DNA of 48,172 nt, taken from NCBI GenBank assembly GCA_023258935.1, contig JAHFRG010000002.1, positions 1 through 48,172 on the forward strand, read 5' to 3'. Of the stretch, positions 30,952-39,165 are shown one piece after another. The notes below the pieces were generated by a model. It worked only from the letters and a program-made list of their open reading frames with translations. It did not search any database and was not told the origin of the DNA. The number at the start of each line of letters is the position of its first letter. Within the stretch, counting starts at the first letter, position 1. The stretch comes from Betaproteobacteria bacterium. GTDB taxonomy: Bacteria > Pseudomonadota > Gammaproteobacteria > Burkholderiales > JAHFRG01. Both the position numbers and the translations under genes were made by a program.

Positions 30952-32342
30952 TGAAGCATAAGGTGAAGCATGTGCATTTTGTCGGCATCGGCGGCTCCGG
31001 CATGAGCGGCATCGCGGAAGTGTTGCTCAACTTAGGTTTTCAGGTAAGCGGCTCGGATCTCGTTGAAAATGCCGCAACTCAGCGCCTGAAAAAACTCGGC
31101 GCGAAGGTTTATCAGGGGCACGCTGAAGCATATGTCGAGCGCGCCGATGTGGTGGTGGTTTCAACTGCGGTCAATGCGGAAAATCCCGAGGTCAAGACAG
31201 CGCGGGCGCGCAACATCCCGGTAGTGCCGCGCGCCATGATGCTGGCGGAACTGATGCGTCTGCGTCGCGGCATCGCGGTTGCCGGAACGCATGGCAAGAC
31301 CACTACCACCAGCCTGATTGCCAGTGTTCTGGCGGAAGCGGGACTGGACCCGACTTTCGTCATAGGCGGAAGGCTCGAAGCTGCCGGCTCGCATGCCAGG
31401 CTGGGTAGCGGCGAGTTCATCGTGGTTGAGGCTGATGAATCGGACGCCTCATTTCTTTATCTGCAGCCGGTAGTGGCGGTTGTCACCAATATTGATGCCG
31501 ACCACATGGGCACCTATGGCCACGATTTCGCAAAACTCAAACAGGCATTCGTGGATTTCATCCAGCATCTTCCGTTCTATGGCACCGCAGTGTTGTGCAT
31601 AGATGACGCCGGAGTGCAAGAAATCGTCTCTGCAATTACCAAACCCGTCACCACATACGGCCTTTCCGAAGCGGCGCAGGTGCGCGCGGTGGACGTCGCG
31701 CACCGCGATGGAAAAATGCAGTTTCGCGTAATGCGCACCAGCGGCGGCAAGGACATGTCGATCACTTTAAATATGCCGGGAGTACACAACGTGCAGAACG
31801 CGCTTGCCGCAATAGCGGTGGGAATAGAACTGGGCGTTGCAGATTCCGTTATCGTCAAGGCGCTCGCCGAATTCAAGGGCGTGGGACGGCGCTTCCAGCG
31901 TTACGGCGAAATCCAGCTCGAGCGCGGCGGCAGCTTCACGCTGCTGGATGACTACGGCCACCACCCGGCTGAAATCGCGGCGACGCTGGCTGCGGTGCAC
32001 GGGGCTTTCCCGAGCCGGCGCGTAGTGCTGGCATTTCAGCCGCACCGTTATACCCGGACCCACGACCTGTTCGAGGATTTTGTGAAAGTGCTGTCCACCG
32101 TGGAAGTGCTCTTGCTTTGTGAGGTGTATCCCGCAGGAGAAGCAGCAATTGCAGCTGCGGACAGCCGGGCTTTGGCGCGCGCGATACGTGTGCGCGGCAA
32201 AGTCGAGCCGTTGTTTGTGGAGACTGTGGCCGAGCTTCCGCAGGCAATACGCAAAACGGCGCGGACTGGGGATGTGGTGATGACTATGGGGGCGGGCTCG
32301 ATCGGCGGTGTGCCCGCAATGCTCATGCAAAGCGCTGCATAA
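30951..32342 (+). CDS. murC: UDP-MurNAc:L-alanine ligase
   Basis: Adds L-alanine to UDP-MurNAc, the first amino acid of the stem peptide. The 463-residue protein has the N-terminal motif HFVGIGGSGMSGIAEVL at residues 8-24, the ATP loop GTHGKTTTTSL near 112, EADESDASFL near 161 and the late DDYGHHPAEIAATL near 331. All are standard. Its ATG shares the A of an upstream TAA and there is no Shine-Dalgarno site in the preceding 20 bp (GAGACCCTCCGTA), so coupling to the 52-codon ORF is likely. Confidence 0.97.
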   Translation: MKHKVKHVHFVGIGGSGMSGIAEVLLNLGFQVSGSDLVENAATQRLKKLGAKVYQGHAEAYVERADVVVVSTAVNAENPEVKTARARNIPVVPRAMMLAELMRLRRGIAVAGTHGKTTTTSLIASVLAEAGLDPTFVIGGRLEAAGSHARLGSGEFIVVEADESDASFLYLQPVVAVVTNIDADHMGTYGHDFAKLKQAFVDFIQHLPFYGTAVLCIDDAGVQEIVSAITKPVTTYGLSEAAQVRAVDVAHRDGKMQFRVMRTSGGKDMSITLNMPGVHNVQNALAAIAVGIELGVADSVIVKALAEFKGVGRRFQRYGEIQLERGGSFTLLDDYGHHPAEIAATLAAVHGAFPSRRVVLAFQPHRYTRTHDLFEDFVKVLSTVEVLLLCEVYPAGEAAIAAADSRALARAIRVRGKVEPLFVETVAELPQAIRKTARTGDVVMTMGAGSIGGVPAMLMQSAA

Positions 32343-32371
32343 CAGCAGGATGCGAAACAGAACCGAAAATT

Positions 32372-33292
32372 ATGAAAATGGTTGAGTCAAATGATTTTAG
32401 CGGATTGCGCGGAACCCTGCGGCTCAACGAACCGATGGCAGAACACGTAAGTTGGCGCGCCGGAGGCATGGCCGATCGCGCCTATATACCCGCCGATCTG
32501 GACGATCTGGCCTTGTTTTTGGAGACTTGCAGCGACGACGAGGCGATACATATGGTTGGGCTTGGCAGCAATCTTCTGGTGCGAGATGGCGGCGTGCGCG
32601 GCACGGTTATTCTGCTGCATGGGGCTTTGCAACAATTGCGCTTGGAGCCTGGCGCGCAGGAACACGGAATGATTTACGCCGAAGCAGGAGTATCAAGCCC
32701 CAAGGTGGCACGCTTCACTGCGGTGAATGGTTTTCAAGGCGCCGAATTTCTCGCGGGAATTCCCGGCACGGTGGGCGGCGCGCTGGCGATGAATGCCGGC
32801 TGTTATGGCGGCGAAATCTGGGAAATCGTGGCCCAGGTGCTGAGCATCGGCCGCGACGGAACGCTCAATCTGCGCCGGCCCTCAGATTACGAAATTGGTT
32901 ACCGCTCGGTGGTGCTGCACTCCAAAGCCGAGGAATGGTTTGCCGCAGCTTGGCTGAAGCTGCCGCGAGGGAACAGCATTGCCGCGCAGGAAAAAGTCAG
33001 GGATCTGCTCAAGCGCCGCATCATGAGCCAGCCGCTGAATGAGCCGAATGCCGGATCAGTGTTCCGCAATCCGCCAGGAGTGTTTGCCGCGCAGATGATT
33101 GAACAATGCGGACTGAAAGGCATGCGTGTCGGCGGCGCCGTAGTGTCAACCAAGCATGCCAATTTCATAGTCAACACCGGCGCAGCCACGGCTGCGGATA
33201 TCGAGGCTTTGATTGAAAAAGTGCGGCTTAGGGTGAGGCAGGAATGCGGAATTGAATTGGAAACTGAGGTGAGGATTATTGGTGAAGCGTGA
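32372..33292 (+). CDS. murB: UDP-N-acetylenolpyruvylglucosamine reductase
   Basis: An FAD- and NADPH-dependent reductase making UDP-MurNAc from the enolpyruvyl precursor. The 306-residue protein has WRAGGMADRAYIP near residue 28, the FAD stretch LGSNLLVRDGGVRGTVI near 65-81, GIPGTVGGALAMNAGCYGGE near 129 and PNAGSVFRNPPG near 225, with the serine proton donor. The length and the absence of the extra loop of E. coli MurB indicate a type II enzyme. It overlaps ddl by 11 bp. Confidence 0.96.
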   Translation: MKMVESNDFSGLRGTLRLNEPMAEHVSWRAGGMADRAYIPADLDDLALFLETCSDDEAIHMVGLGSNLLVRDGGVRGTVILLHGALQQLRLEPGAQEHGMIYAEAGVSSPKVARFTAVNGFQGAEFLAGIPGTVGGALAMNAGCYGGEIWEIVAQVLSIGRDGTLNLRRPSDYEIGYRSVVLHSKAEEWFAAAWLKLPRGNSIAAQEKVRDLLKRRIMSQPLNEPNAGSVFRNPPGVFAAQMIEQCGLKGMRVGGAVVSTKHANFIVNTGAATAADIEALIEKVRLRVRQECGIELETEVRIIGEA

Positions 33293-34199
33293 GACATTTG
33301 GAAAAGTGGCGGTGCTAATGGGCGGCTCCTCGGCTGAAAGAGATATTTCGCTTAAAAGCGGTCGGGCAGTGCTCGCTGCGCTCGAACGCCGCGGCGTGGA
33401 CGCGCACGCCTTCGATCCGAGCGAGCGGCCATTGGAGCATCTGCGGAGCGGGGGTTTTGACCGCGCCTTCATTGCGCTGCATGGCCGACTGGGCGAAGAC
33501 GGCACGGTGCAGGGAGCGCTACAAATGATGGGAATTGCCTATACCGGTAGCGGAGTAATGGCGAGCGCGCTGGCGATGGATAAATGGCGCACCAAGCTGG
33601 TGTGGCGCGCCGCCGGGGTGAGAACACCACGCTTTGAATTGCTGCACGCGGAAAGCAACTTCAAGACGGTGGCGAGAAAACTGGGATTGCCGTTGATGGT
33701 TAAACCGTCGTGCGAGGGCTCAAGCATCGGCATGAGCAAAGTGCTGAAGGCGGAGAAATTGCGCGCGGCGTACCGCCTCGCCGCAAAGCATGACAGCGTG
33801 GTGATCGCCGAGCAATTCATCAAAGGCAGTGAATTGACCGCCTCGATTCTCGATGATCAAGCGCTGCCTCTGATACGGGTTGAAACGCCGCGTGTTTTTT
33901 ACGATTACCAGGCGAAATATTTTGCAAACAGCACGCGCTATATCTGCCCATGCGGGCTCAGCGCAAAACAGGAAAAAAAAATTCAGGAGAAAGCACTGCA
34001 GGCATACCAGGTATTGGGTTGCAGCGGCTGGGGCAGGGTGGACCTGATGCTGGACAAGCGGCACGTACCTTATTTTATCGAAGTCAACACCGTGCCGGGC
34101 ATGACTGATCACAGCCTGGTGCCGATGGCGGCGCGCGCCGCTGGTTTGAGCTTCGAAGATCTGGTGATGCGAATTTTGGAGTCGTCGCATGTGGAATAA
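33282..34199 (+). CDS. ddl: D-alanine:D-alanine ligase
   Basis: Makes the D-Ala-D-Ala dipeptide used by MurF; the enzyme class is the target of cycloserine. The 305-residue ATP-grasp protein has VLMGGSSAERDISLKSG near residue 10, ALHGRLGEDGTVQGALQ near 65, MVKPSCEGSSIGMSKV near 140 and the C-terminal FIEVNTVPGMTDHSLVP with Mg ligands. I chose the GTG at 33282, which has an AGGTGAGG site; a TTG at 33279 would add one residue. It overlaps murB and ftsQ. DdlB-type by position. Confidence 0.96.
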   Translation: MKRETFGKVAVLMGGSSAERDISLKSGRAVLAALERRGVDAHAFDPSERPLEHLRSGGFDRAFIALHGRLGEDGTVQGALQMMGIAYTGSGVMASALAMDKWRTKLVWRAAGVRTPRFELLHAESNFKTVARKLGLPLMVKPSCEGSSIGMSKVLKAEKLRAAYRLAAKHDSVVIAEQFIKGSELTASILDDQALPLIRVETPRVFYDYQAKYFANSTRYICPCGLSAKQEKKIQEKALQAYQVLGCSGWGRVDLMLDKRHVPYFIEVNTVPGMTDHSLVPMAARAAGLSFEDLVMRILESSHVE

Positions 34200-34944
34200 A
34201 CCTTATTTGATGCTGTGGCTTGCCAACCTGCTTTATGCGCTTGCCGTAATTCTTGCGCTTTACACGGCGTTTAATGCGGTGATCCGTCTCCCGTGGTTTG
34301 AGCTGCGCGAAGTGGTGGTGAGAGGAGAGCTTGAGCATGTGACACGCGGGCAATTACAGCGGGCGGTAAAGCAACTCAGGGGAAATTTTTTCACACTGGA
34401 CATGAACCAGGCACGCAGTGGCTTCGAGAAATTGCCGTGGGTGAGAAGCGTTAATTTGCGCCGCCAGTGGCCGGATCGTTTGGAAGTGGTATTGGAAGAA
34501 CAGGTGGCGCTGGCGCGCTGGGACAGCGGTGGGCTGGTTAATACTTATGGCGAGGTTTTTCCGGGCGAGACGGACCTGAGTTTGCCGTTGTTTACCGGTC
34601 CTGCCGGAAGCGCGCCGGATCTCACCAGGCAATACCTGTTGTTCAGCCGCGAGCTCGCGCCCATCAAATTGCATCCCGTTGAGGTGCAAATGTCACAGCG
34701 CCACGCCGGGCAGGTATGGCTGGACAACGGCTTGTTGCTGGTGCTGGGAAGAGAGCATAGCGAAGCTCGACTCAAGAAATTCATCGCTGTTTACAACCGA
34801 ACCATAGCACAGCTGAAATGGCAGCCGTCTTACGCTGACTTGCGTTATGACAACGGTTTCGCGCTACGAGTGCCAGAAGGGGTGAGACAGCAAAACGAGC
34901 CCGTCAAAAAAGAAAAACGCAGGCCAGCGCGAGAGGAACTATAG
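34189..34944 (+). CDS. ftsQ: Cell division protein FtsQ
   Basis: A bitopic divisome protein that recruits FtsB/FtsL. The 251-residue protein has a short cytoplasmic end and one membrane helix (about residues 7-30). The POTRA domain begins at FELREVVVRGELEHVTRGQL (about 37-56). The FtsQ beta domain follows, with PWVRSVNLRRQWPDRLEVVLEEQ and NTYGEVFPGE. The basic C-terminal tail (VKKEKRRPAREEL) is typical of betaproteobacteria. It overlaps ddl by 11 bp and precedes ftsA by 3 bp. Confidence 0.95.
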   Translation: MWNKPYLMLWLANLLYALAVILALYTAFNAVIRLPWFELREVVVRGELEHVTRGQLQRAVKQLRGNFFTLDMNQARSGFEKLPWVRSVNLRRQWPDRLEVVLEEQVALARWDSGGLVNTYGEVFPGETDLSLPLFTGPAGSAPDLTRQYLLFSRELAPIKLHPVEVQMSQRHAGQVWLDNGLLLVLGREHSEARLKKFIAVYNRTIAQLKWQPSYADLRYDNGFALRVPEGVRQQNEPVKKEKRRPAREEL

Positions 34945-34947
34945 AAG

Positions 34948-36192
34948 ATGGCAATGAGCCGGGGAAAGGAAAACAAGGATCTGATAGTGGGCCTTGATAT
35001 TGGGACCTCGAAAATCGCTGCGATTGTCGCCGAGGTCCGCCCCGAGGGCGGGCTGGAGATCATCGGTATGGGCAGTGCACCCTCGCGCGGCTTGAAGAAA
35101 GGCGTGGTGGTGAACATCGAATCCACGGTGAACGCCATTCAGCGTGCGCTGGAAGAAGCGGAGTTGATGGCCGATTGCAAGATCCGTGAGGTATATACCG
35201 GCATCGCCGGCAGCCACATCAAGAGCTTCAATTCCCACGGCATGGTGGGCATCAAGGACAAGGAAGTTACGCAGGTGGATGTGGAGCGCGTGGTGGAAAC
35301 CGCCAAAGCGGTGAATATCCCCACTGACCAGCAAATCCTGCACATCCTCAACCAGGAATTCATCATTGACGGCCAGGAAGACGTGCGCGAGCCGCTGGGC
35401 ATGAGCGGAGTGCGCCTGGAAGTGAAGGTGCACATCGTGACCGGAGCGGTCTCGGCGGCGCAGAACATCATGAAATGCGTGCGGCGCTGCGGACTTTCGG
35501 TGCGCGATTTGATTTTGCAGCCGCTTGCCTCCGCCACGGCGGCGCTGTCGGAAGACGAAAAGGATTTGGGTGTTTGCCTGGCGGATATCGGCGGCGGCAC
35601 CGCGGATATCGCGGTGTTCACACATGGCGCGATCCGCCATACCGCGGTGATCCCGATCGCGGGCGATCAAATTACCAACGATATCGCGATGGCGTTGAGA
35701 ACGCCGACCAAGGACGCCGAGGACATCAAGCGCCGCTTCGGCTGTGCGCTGCGGCAGCTGGCCGATCCTCACGAGATGGTGGAAGTTCCCGGGGTGGGTG
35801 ACCGCGGCCCGCGTCAATTATCCCGACAGACACTCGCCGAAGTCATCGAACCGCGCGTCGAGGAACTTTATTCACTGATTCAGGCGGAGTTGCGCAGAAG
35901 CGGTTTCGAGGAATTGCTGTCTTCCGGAATCGTAATCACTGGCGGCAGCAGCGCCATGCAGGGCATGGTAGAGCTGGGTGAAGAAGTATTCCACATGCCG
36001 GTGCGTCTCGGCATGCCGCACTATCTTGGCGGGCTTGCTGAAGTGGTGCGTCATCCGCGGTTTTCCACCGGAGTGGGCTTGCTGCTCATCGGCATGCAGC
36101 AGCGCCAGCGGCAGGAGCTGGTCAAACTGCAGAGCGGTTCTTTGCGCCCGATCTTCGAGCGCATGAGGCATTGGTTTCAGGGGAATTTCTGA
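34948..36192 (+). CDS. ftsA: Cell division protein FtsA
   Basis: An actin-like ATPase that tethers FtsZ to the inner membrane. The 414-residue protein has the phosphate-1 motif LIVGLDIGTSKIAAIVAEV at about residues 12-30, VHIVTGAVSAAQNI, the phosphate-2 stretch LADIGGGTADIAVF near 211 and the adenosine motif GIVITGGSSAMQGM near 328. The C-terminal amphipathic helix RPIFERMRHWFQGNF is the membrane-targeting segment. A 22-codon ORF and a 102-bp gap lie between it and ftsZ. Confidence 0.97.
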   Translation: MAMSRGKENKDLIVGLDIGTSKIAAIVAEVRPEGGLEIIGMGSAPSRGLKKGVVVNIESTVNAIQRALEEAELMADCKIREVYTGIAGSHIKSFNSHGMVGIKDKEVTQVDVERVVETAKAVNIPTDQQILHILNQEFIIDGQEDVREPLGMSGVRLEVKVHIVTGAVSAAQNIMKCVRRCGLSVRDLILQPLASATAALSEDEKDLGVCLADIGGGTADIAVFTHGAIRHTAVIPIAGDQITNDIAMALRTPTKDAEDIKRRFGCALRQLADPHEMVEVPGVGDRGPRQLSRQTLAEVIEPRVEELYSLIQAELRRSGFEELLSSGIVITGGSSAMQGMVELGEEVFHMPVRLGMPHYLGGLAEVVRHPRFSTGVGLLLIGMQQRQRQELVKLQSGSLRPIFERMRHWFQGNF

Positions 36193-36194
36193 TA

Positions 36195-36263
36195 ATGAAA
36201 TTCGAGATTAAAAACGGAGTTGAAACATTTGCGGTTATTGGTGGCCGAGGGCATTTTTACTGA
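36195..36263 (+). CDS. Possible 22-codon ORF between ftsA and ftsZ
   Basis: An ATG 3 bp after the ftsA stop opens a 22-codon frame ending in TGA at 36261-36263, 31 bp before ftsZ. AGGGGA lies about 11 nt upstream, a distant ribosome site. The peptide (MKFEIKNGVETFAVIGGRG and three more residues) has no motif I know. It could be chance, but it fills most of an otherwise empty joint. Confidence 0.25.
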   Translation: MKFEIKNGVETFAVIGGRGHFY

Positions 36264-36294
36264 AATTGAAATAATTGGCATAAAGGAGACACAC

Positions 36295-37446
36295 ATGTTT
36301 GAAATAGTGGATACACAAGCCCATGAAGCGGTAATCAAGGTGATAGGAGTCGGTGGCTGCGGCGGCAACGCCGTTGATCATATGATCAACCAGGGAATAA
36401 AAGGCGTGGAATTTATCTGCGCGAATACCGATGTGCAGGCGTTGAAGCGCAATCAGGCGAAAATCCAGCTGCAGATGGGCGCCTCTGTCACCAAGGGACT
36501 CGGCGCGGGAGCCAATCCCGACGTCGGGCGCGAAGCGGCGCTGGAAGACCGCGAGCGGATCGCTGAGCTGGTAGAAGGCACCGACATGTTGTTCTTAACT
36601 GCAGGCATGGGCGGAGGCACCGGCACAGGGGCCGCTCCGGTGGTGGCGGAAATCGCCAAGGATTTGGGCATCCTCACCGTCGCGGTGGTGACCAAACCGT
36701 TTGCATTCGAAGGCAAGCGCATGCGCATCGCGCAGCAGGGTGTTGAAGCGCTGTCGCAGTATGTGGATTCGCTGATTGTAATTCCCAACGACAAACTGAT
36801 GCAGGTGCTGGGCAACAAAGTCACGCTGGATGCCGCGTTCCAGGCCGCCAACGATGTGCTGCATGGCGCAGTGGCCGGCATAGCCGAAATCATCAGTTGC
36901 CCGGGTATGATTAACGTGGACTTCGCCGATGTGAGGACCGTGATGGCGGAAATGGGCATGGCTATGATGGGTTCTGCCAGGGCTTCGGGTGAGGACCGCT
37001 CCAGGCTTGCCGCAGAACAGGCGATTGCCTGCCCGCTGCTCGAAGACATCAACATATCTGATGCGCGCGGTGTGCTAATCAATATCTCCGCCAGCAAGGC
37101 CAGTTTTGAGTTGCAGGAAATGTATGATGTGATGGACACTATCAAGGCTTTTGCAGCGGATAGCGCTACCGTAATTGTCGGCGCAGTTTACGATAATGAA
37201 CTGCAGGACGATATTCGGGTCACGATTGTCGCGACAGGTCTTAATTCCCCGGTCAACCGCAAGCAGGAGAAGCCGTTAAGCGTGGTGAAAACCGGGACTG
37301 ACGCGGTGGAAATGGTGAACTATGCCGAGCTTGAAACACCTGCGGTGGTGAGAAGGCGAAACCGCGATGCGACCATCGAGGCGATGCGCCAGTCCGGCGT
37401 GGAGATGCTCGACATCCCGGCATTTTTGCGCAAGCAGGCGGATTAG
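36295..37446 (+). CDS. ftsZ: Cell division protein FtsZ
   Basis: The tubulin-like GTPase that forms the division ring. The 383-residue protein begins MFEIVDTQAHEAVIKVIGVG. It has the GTP-binding GCGGNAVDHMI near residue 22, the tubulin signature GGGTGTGAAPV near 104 and NVDFADVRTVM near 204. The conserved C-terminal tail DIPAFLRKQAD, which binds FtsA and ZipA in the family, is present. I chose the ATG at 36295 with an AAAGGAG site; the longer frame from 36220 has no support. Confidence 0.97.
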   Translation: MFEIVDTQAHEAVIKVIGVGGCGGNAVDHMINQGIKGVEFICANTDVQALKRNQAKIQLQMGASVTKGLGAGANPDVGREAALEDRERIAELVEGTDMLFLTAGMGGGTGTGAAPVVAEIAKDLGILTVAVVTKPFAFEGKRMRIAQQGVEALSQYVDSLIVIPNDKLMQVLGNKVTLDAAFQAANDVLHGAVAGIAEIISCPGMINVDFADVRTVMAEMGMAMMGSARASGEDRSRLAAEQAIACPLLEDINISDARGVLINISASKASFELQEMYDVMDTIKAFAADSATVIVGAVYDNELQDDIRVTIVATGLNSPVNRKQEKPLSVVKTGTDAVEMVNYAELETPAVVRRRNRDATIEAMRQSGVEMLDIPAFLRKQAD

Positions 37447-37480
37447 CCCGAAAATGAGAAAGAAATACTGGCTGGCGGGA

Positions 37481-37510
37481 TTGGCATATCACTGCGTATC
37501 GTGATAAAAT
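37481..37510 (+). promoter_or_regulatory. Sigma-70 promoter of lpxC
   Basis: TTGGCA at 37481-37486 and TAAAAT at 37505-37510 with an 18-bp spacer, predicted start near 37517, about 45 nt before lpxC. No terminator separates it from ftsZ, so lpxC probably has both read-through and its own supply. Confidence 0.55.
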
Positions 37511-37561
37511 TACCATTCCTTCCGTTAGACTAACTGTTTATTTAGAAAGCGTTCTTGACAA

Positions 37562-38473
37562 ATGATAAAACAGCGCACGCTGAAAAACATCATACGTGCA
37601 ACCGGAGTCGGTCTGCACACGGGAGAAAAAGTCTATTTGACCCTGCGTCCCGCCGCACCCAATACCGGCATCGTGTTTCGCCGCATTGATCTTTCGCAGC
37701 CGGTGGAAATCAAGGCCGACCCGCATCAAGTAGGGGATACGCACCTGTCTTCGTGCCTGGAAAAAAGCGGTGTCAAGGTGTACACGGTGGAACACCTAAT
37801 GTCGGCTTTTGCCGGACTAGGGATTGATAACGCTTATGTCGACCTCTCCGCTCCGGAAGTGCCGATCATGGATGGCAGCGCCGGGCCGTTTGTGTTCCTG
37901 CTGCAGTCGGCGGGAATCCAAGAGCAGAATGTACCCAAAAAATTCATCCGTATTAAAAAGACCGTGGAAGTGGTGGATGGTGATAAATGGGTGCGCTTTG
38001 AGCCGTATAACGGCTTCCGTGTCAATTTCAGCATAGATTTCGACCACCCGCTTTTTGAAGGCTCAAACCAGTCAGTCACGGTGGATTTCGCAACCACCTC
38101 CTATATAAAAGAAGTCAGTCGCGCCCGCACATTCGGGTTTATGCAGGAAGTGGAAACCCTGCGCTCGATGGGACTCGCCTTGGGCGGCAGCCTGGATAAC
38201 GCCATTGTCATGGACGAGTTCCGGGTGCTAAACAGCGACGGCTTGCGCTACGAGAACGAGTTCGTTAAGCACAAGGTGCTGGACGCCATCGGCGATCTGT
38301 ACCTGCTGGGGCATCCGCTGATTGGCTCCTTCAGCGGCCACAAGTCCGGGCATACCCAGAACAATGCCTTATTGCGCCGCCTGCTCGCCGATTCCCAGGC
38401 TTGGGAATTTGTGAGTTTCGAGCGCAGCGAGGAAGCCCCCGCGTTTCTTAGGCTGCAAGCGCAGTTCGCCTGA
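37562..38473 (+). CDS. lpxC: UDP-3-O-acyl-N-acetylglucosamine deacetylase
   Basis: The committed, zinc-dependent step of lipid A synthesis. The 303-residue protein begins MIKQRTLKNIIRATGVGLHTG. It has the metal ligands in VEHLMSAFAGLGIDN (His near residue 78) and in EFVKHKVLDAIGDLYLLG (His and Asp near 237-241), plus the catalytic His in FSGHKSGHTQNN near 264. The substrate-cap stretch ARTFGFMQEVE is present. It closes the dcw cluster. There is no evident ribosome site before the ATG. Confidence 0.97.
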   Translation: MIKQRTLKNIIRATGVGLHTGEKVYLTLRPAAPNTGIVFRRIDLSQPVEIKADPHQVGDTHLSSCLEKSGVKVYTVEHLMSAFAGLGIDNAYVDLSAPEVPIMDGSAGPFVFLLQSAGIQEQNVPKKFIRIKKTVEVVDGDKWVRFEPYNGFRVNFSIDFDHPLFEGSNQSVTVDFATTSYIKEVSRARTFGFMQEVETLRSMGLALGGSLDNAIVMDEFRVLNSDGLRYENEFVKHKVLDAIGDLYLLGHPLIGSFSGHKSGHTQNNALLRRLLADSQAWEFVSFERSEEAPAFLRLQAQFA

Positions 38474-38530
38474 TTTTCTTATCCTGATTTTCCAGCAGCG
38501 GTTTACTCAATCCGTCTGTACGGTTGCCGC

Positions 38531-38716
38531 TTGCTGATACTCAGATTCTTTGCGTTTGTGACTTTGATCACAATCGGGCTTTCCTTGGCGGTAGGGCTAT
38601 TCACTAAAAACCGCAGTTACCTGAATTTTGCCTGGCAGTTATTCAAATTTTTCGCCGTTTTCGCAGTGGTTGTTATGGGGTTGTTTGTGCTCGAGAAACT
38701 GATCCTCGTGCTTTGA
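38531..38716 (+). CDS. Small two-helix membrane protein
   Basis: A 61-codon ORF with a TTG start at 38531, the only candidate for the full frame, without a good ribosome site. Two hydrophobic helices (about residues 2-22 and 38-60) flank a basic polar stretch (FTKNRSYLNFAWQ), a pattern of a small inner-membrane protein. I recall comparable small proteins after lpxC in other betaproteobacteria but cannot name a family. Its last 78 bp overlap the 3' end of the convergent DUF721 gene, which makes one of the two ends open to question. Confidence 0.5.
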   Translation: MLILRFFAFVTLITIGLSLAVGLFTKNRSYLNFAWQLFKFFAVFAVVVMGLFVLEKLILVL

Positions 38717-39133
38717 GGCCCGCGCCAGCAAACCTTCCAGCGCGGTGCGCAGAGGTGATGCGGGGAGTCCCGCCGCAAGCTCCTGCAGATGACCCGCGGC
38801 TTTGCCGCCCAACCTGATTTTCTTATGGGGTTTCGGCTGACGGGGCGGGGGTTGCACTTCCACGCGAATTGCAGTAACCTCATATTCCCGCTTCTGAAAT
38901 TTAACTAATAAGCTTGGCGTAAGCTGCTTCAGTTTTGTGGCCACGGCCCCGTTGTCCGCAAACAACAGCAGTGAACTGTGCGTGAACCGGCCTACCCTGG
39001 CGGCTTGCGCCAGTGGCTTCGGCGCAATCTCGGTAAATACCCGCTGCATTTCGATCAGACGCAGCGCCTGCTTCACGAGCGCTTGAATGGCAGGTGTGGT
39101 ATCGAGATAGAAGCCGACTTTATGGGCAGGCAT
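38639..39133 (-). CDS. DUF721 (DciA-like) domain protein
   Basis: A 164-residue protein with a DUF721 core: LVKQALRLIEMQRVFTEIAP and then FTHSSLLLFADNGAVATKLKQLTPSLLVKFQ (given here as two parts). DUF721 is the domain of DciA, which loads the replicative helicase in bacteria lacking DnaC; some members are of unknown role, so the helicase link is inference. The C-terminal third is basic and low in complexity. I chose the ATG at 39133. Its 3' end overlaps the small membrane ORF on the other strand by 78 bp. It is divergent from the M23 gene, 32 bp apart. Confidence 0.85.
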   Translation of the reverse strand: MPAHKVGFYLDTTPAIQALVKQALRLIEMQRVFTEIAPKPLAQAARVGRFTHSSLLLFADNGAVATKLKQLTPSLLVKFQKREYEVTAIRVEVQPPPRQPKPHKKIRLGGKAAGHLQELAAGLPASPLRTALEGLLARASKHEDQFLEHKQPHNNHCENGEKFE

Positions 39134-39165
39134 GGCGGGCAAGTTCTACATGTGGGGGGATGTAA

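Noticed and set aside
30729..30977. 82-codon minus-strand ORF in the murG-murC insertion
   Set aside because: No motif or ribosome site; it runs antisense through both the repeat arm and the murC copy, which better explain the region.
34939..35817. 292-codon minus-strand ORF, His/Arg/Asp-rich
   Set aside because: Shadow of ftsA; composition is typical of an antisense frame to a GC-rich gene.
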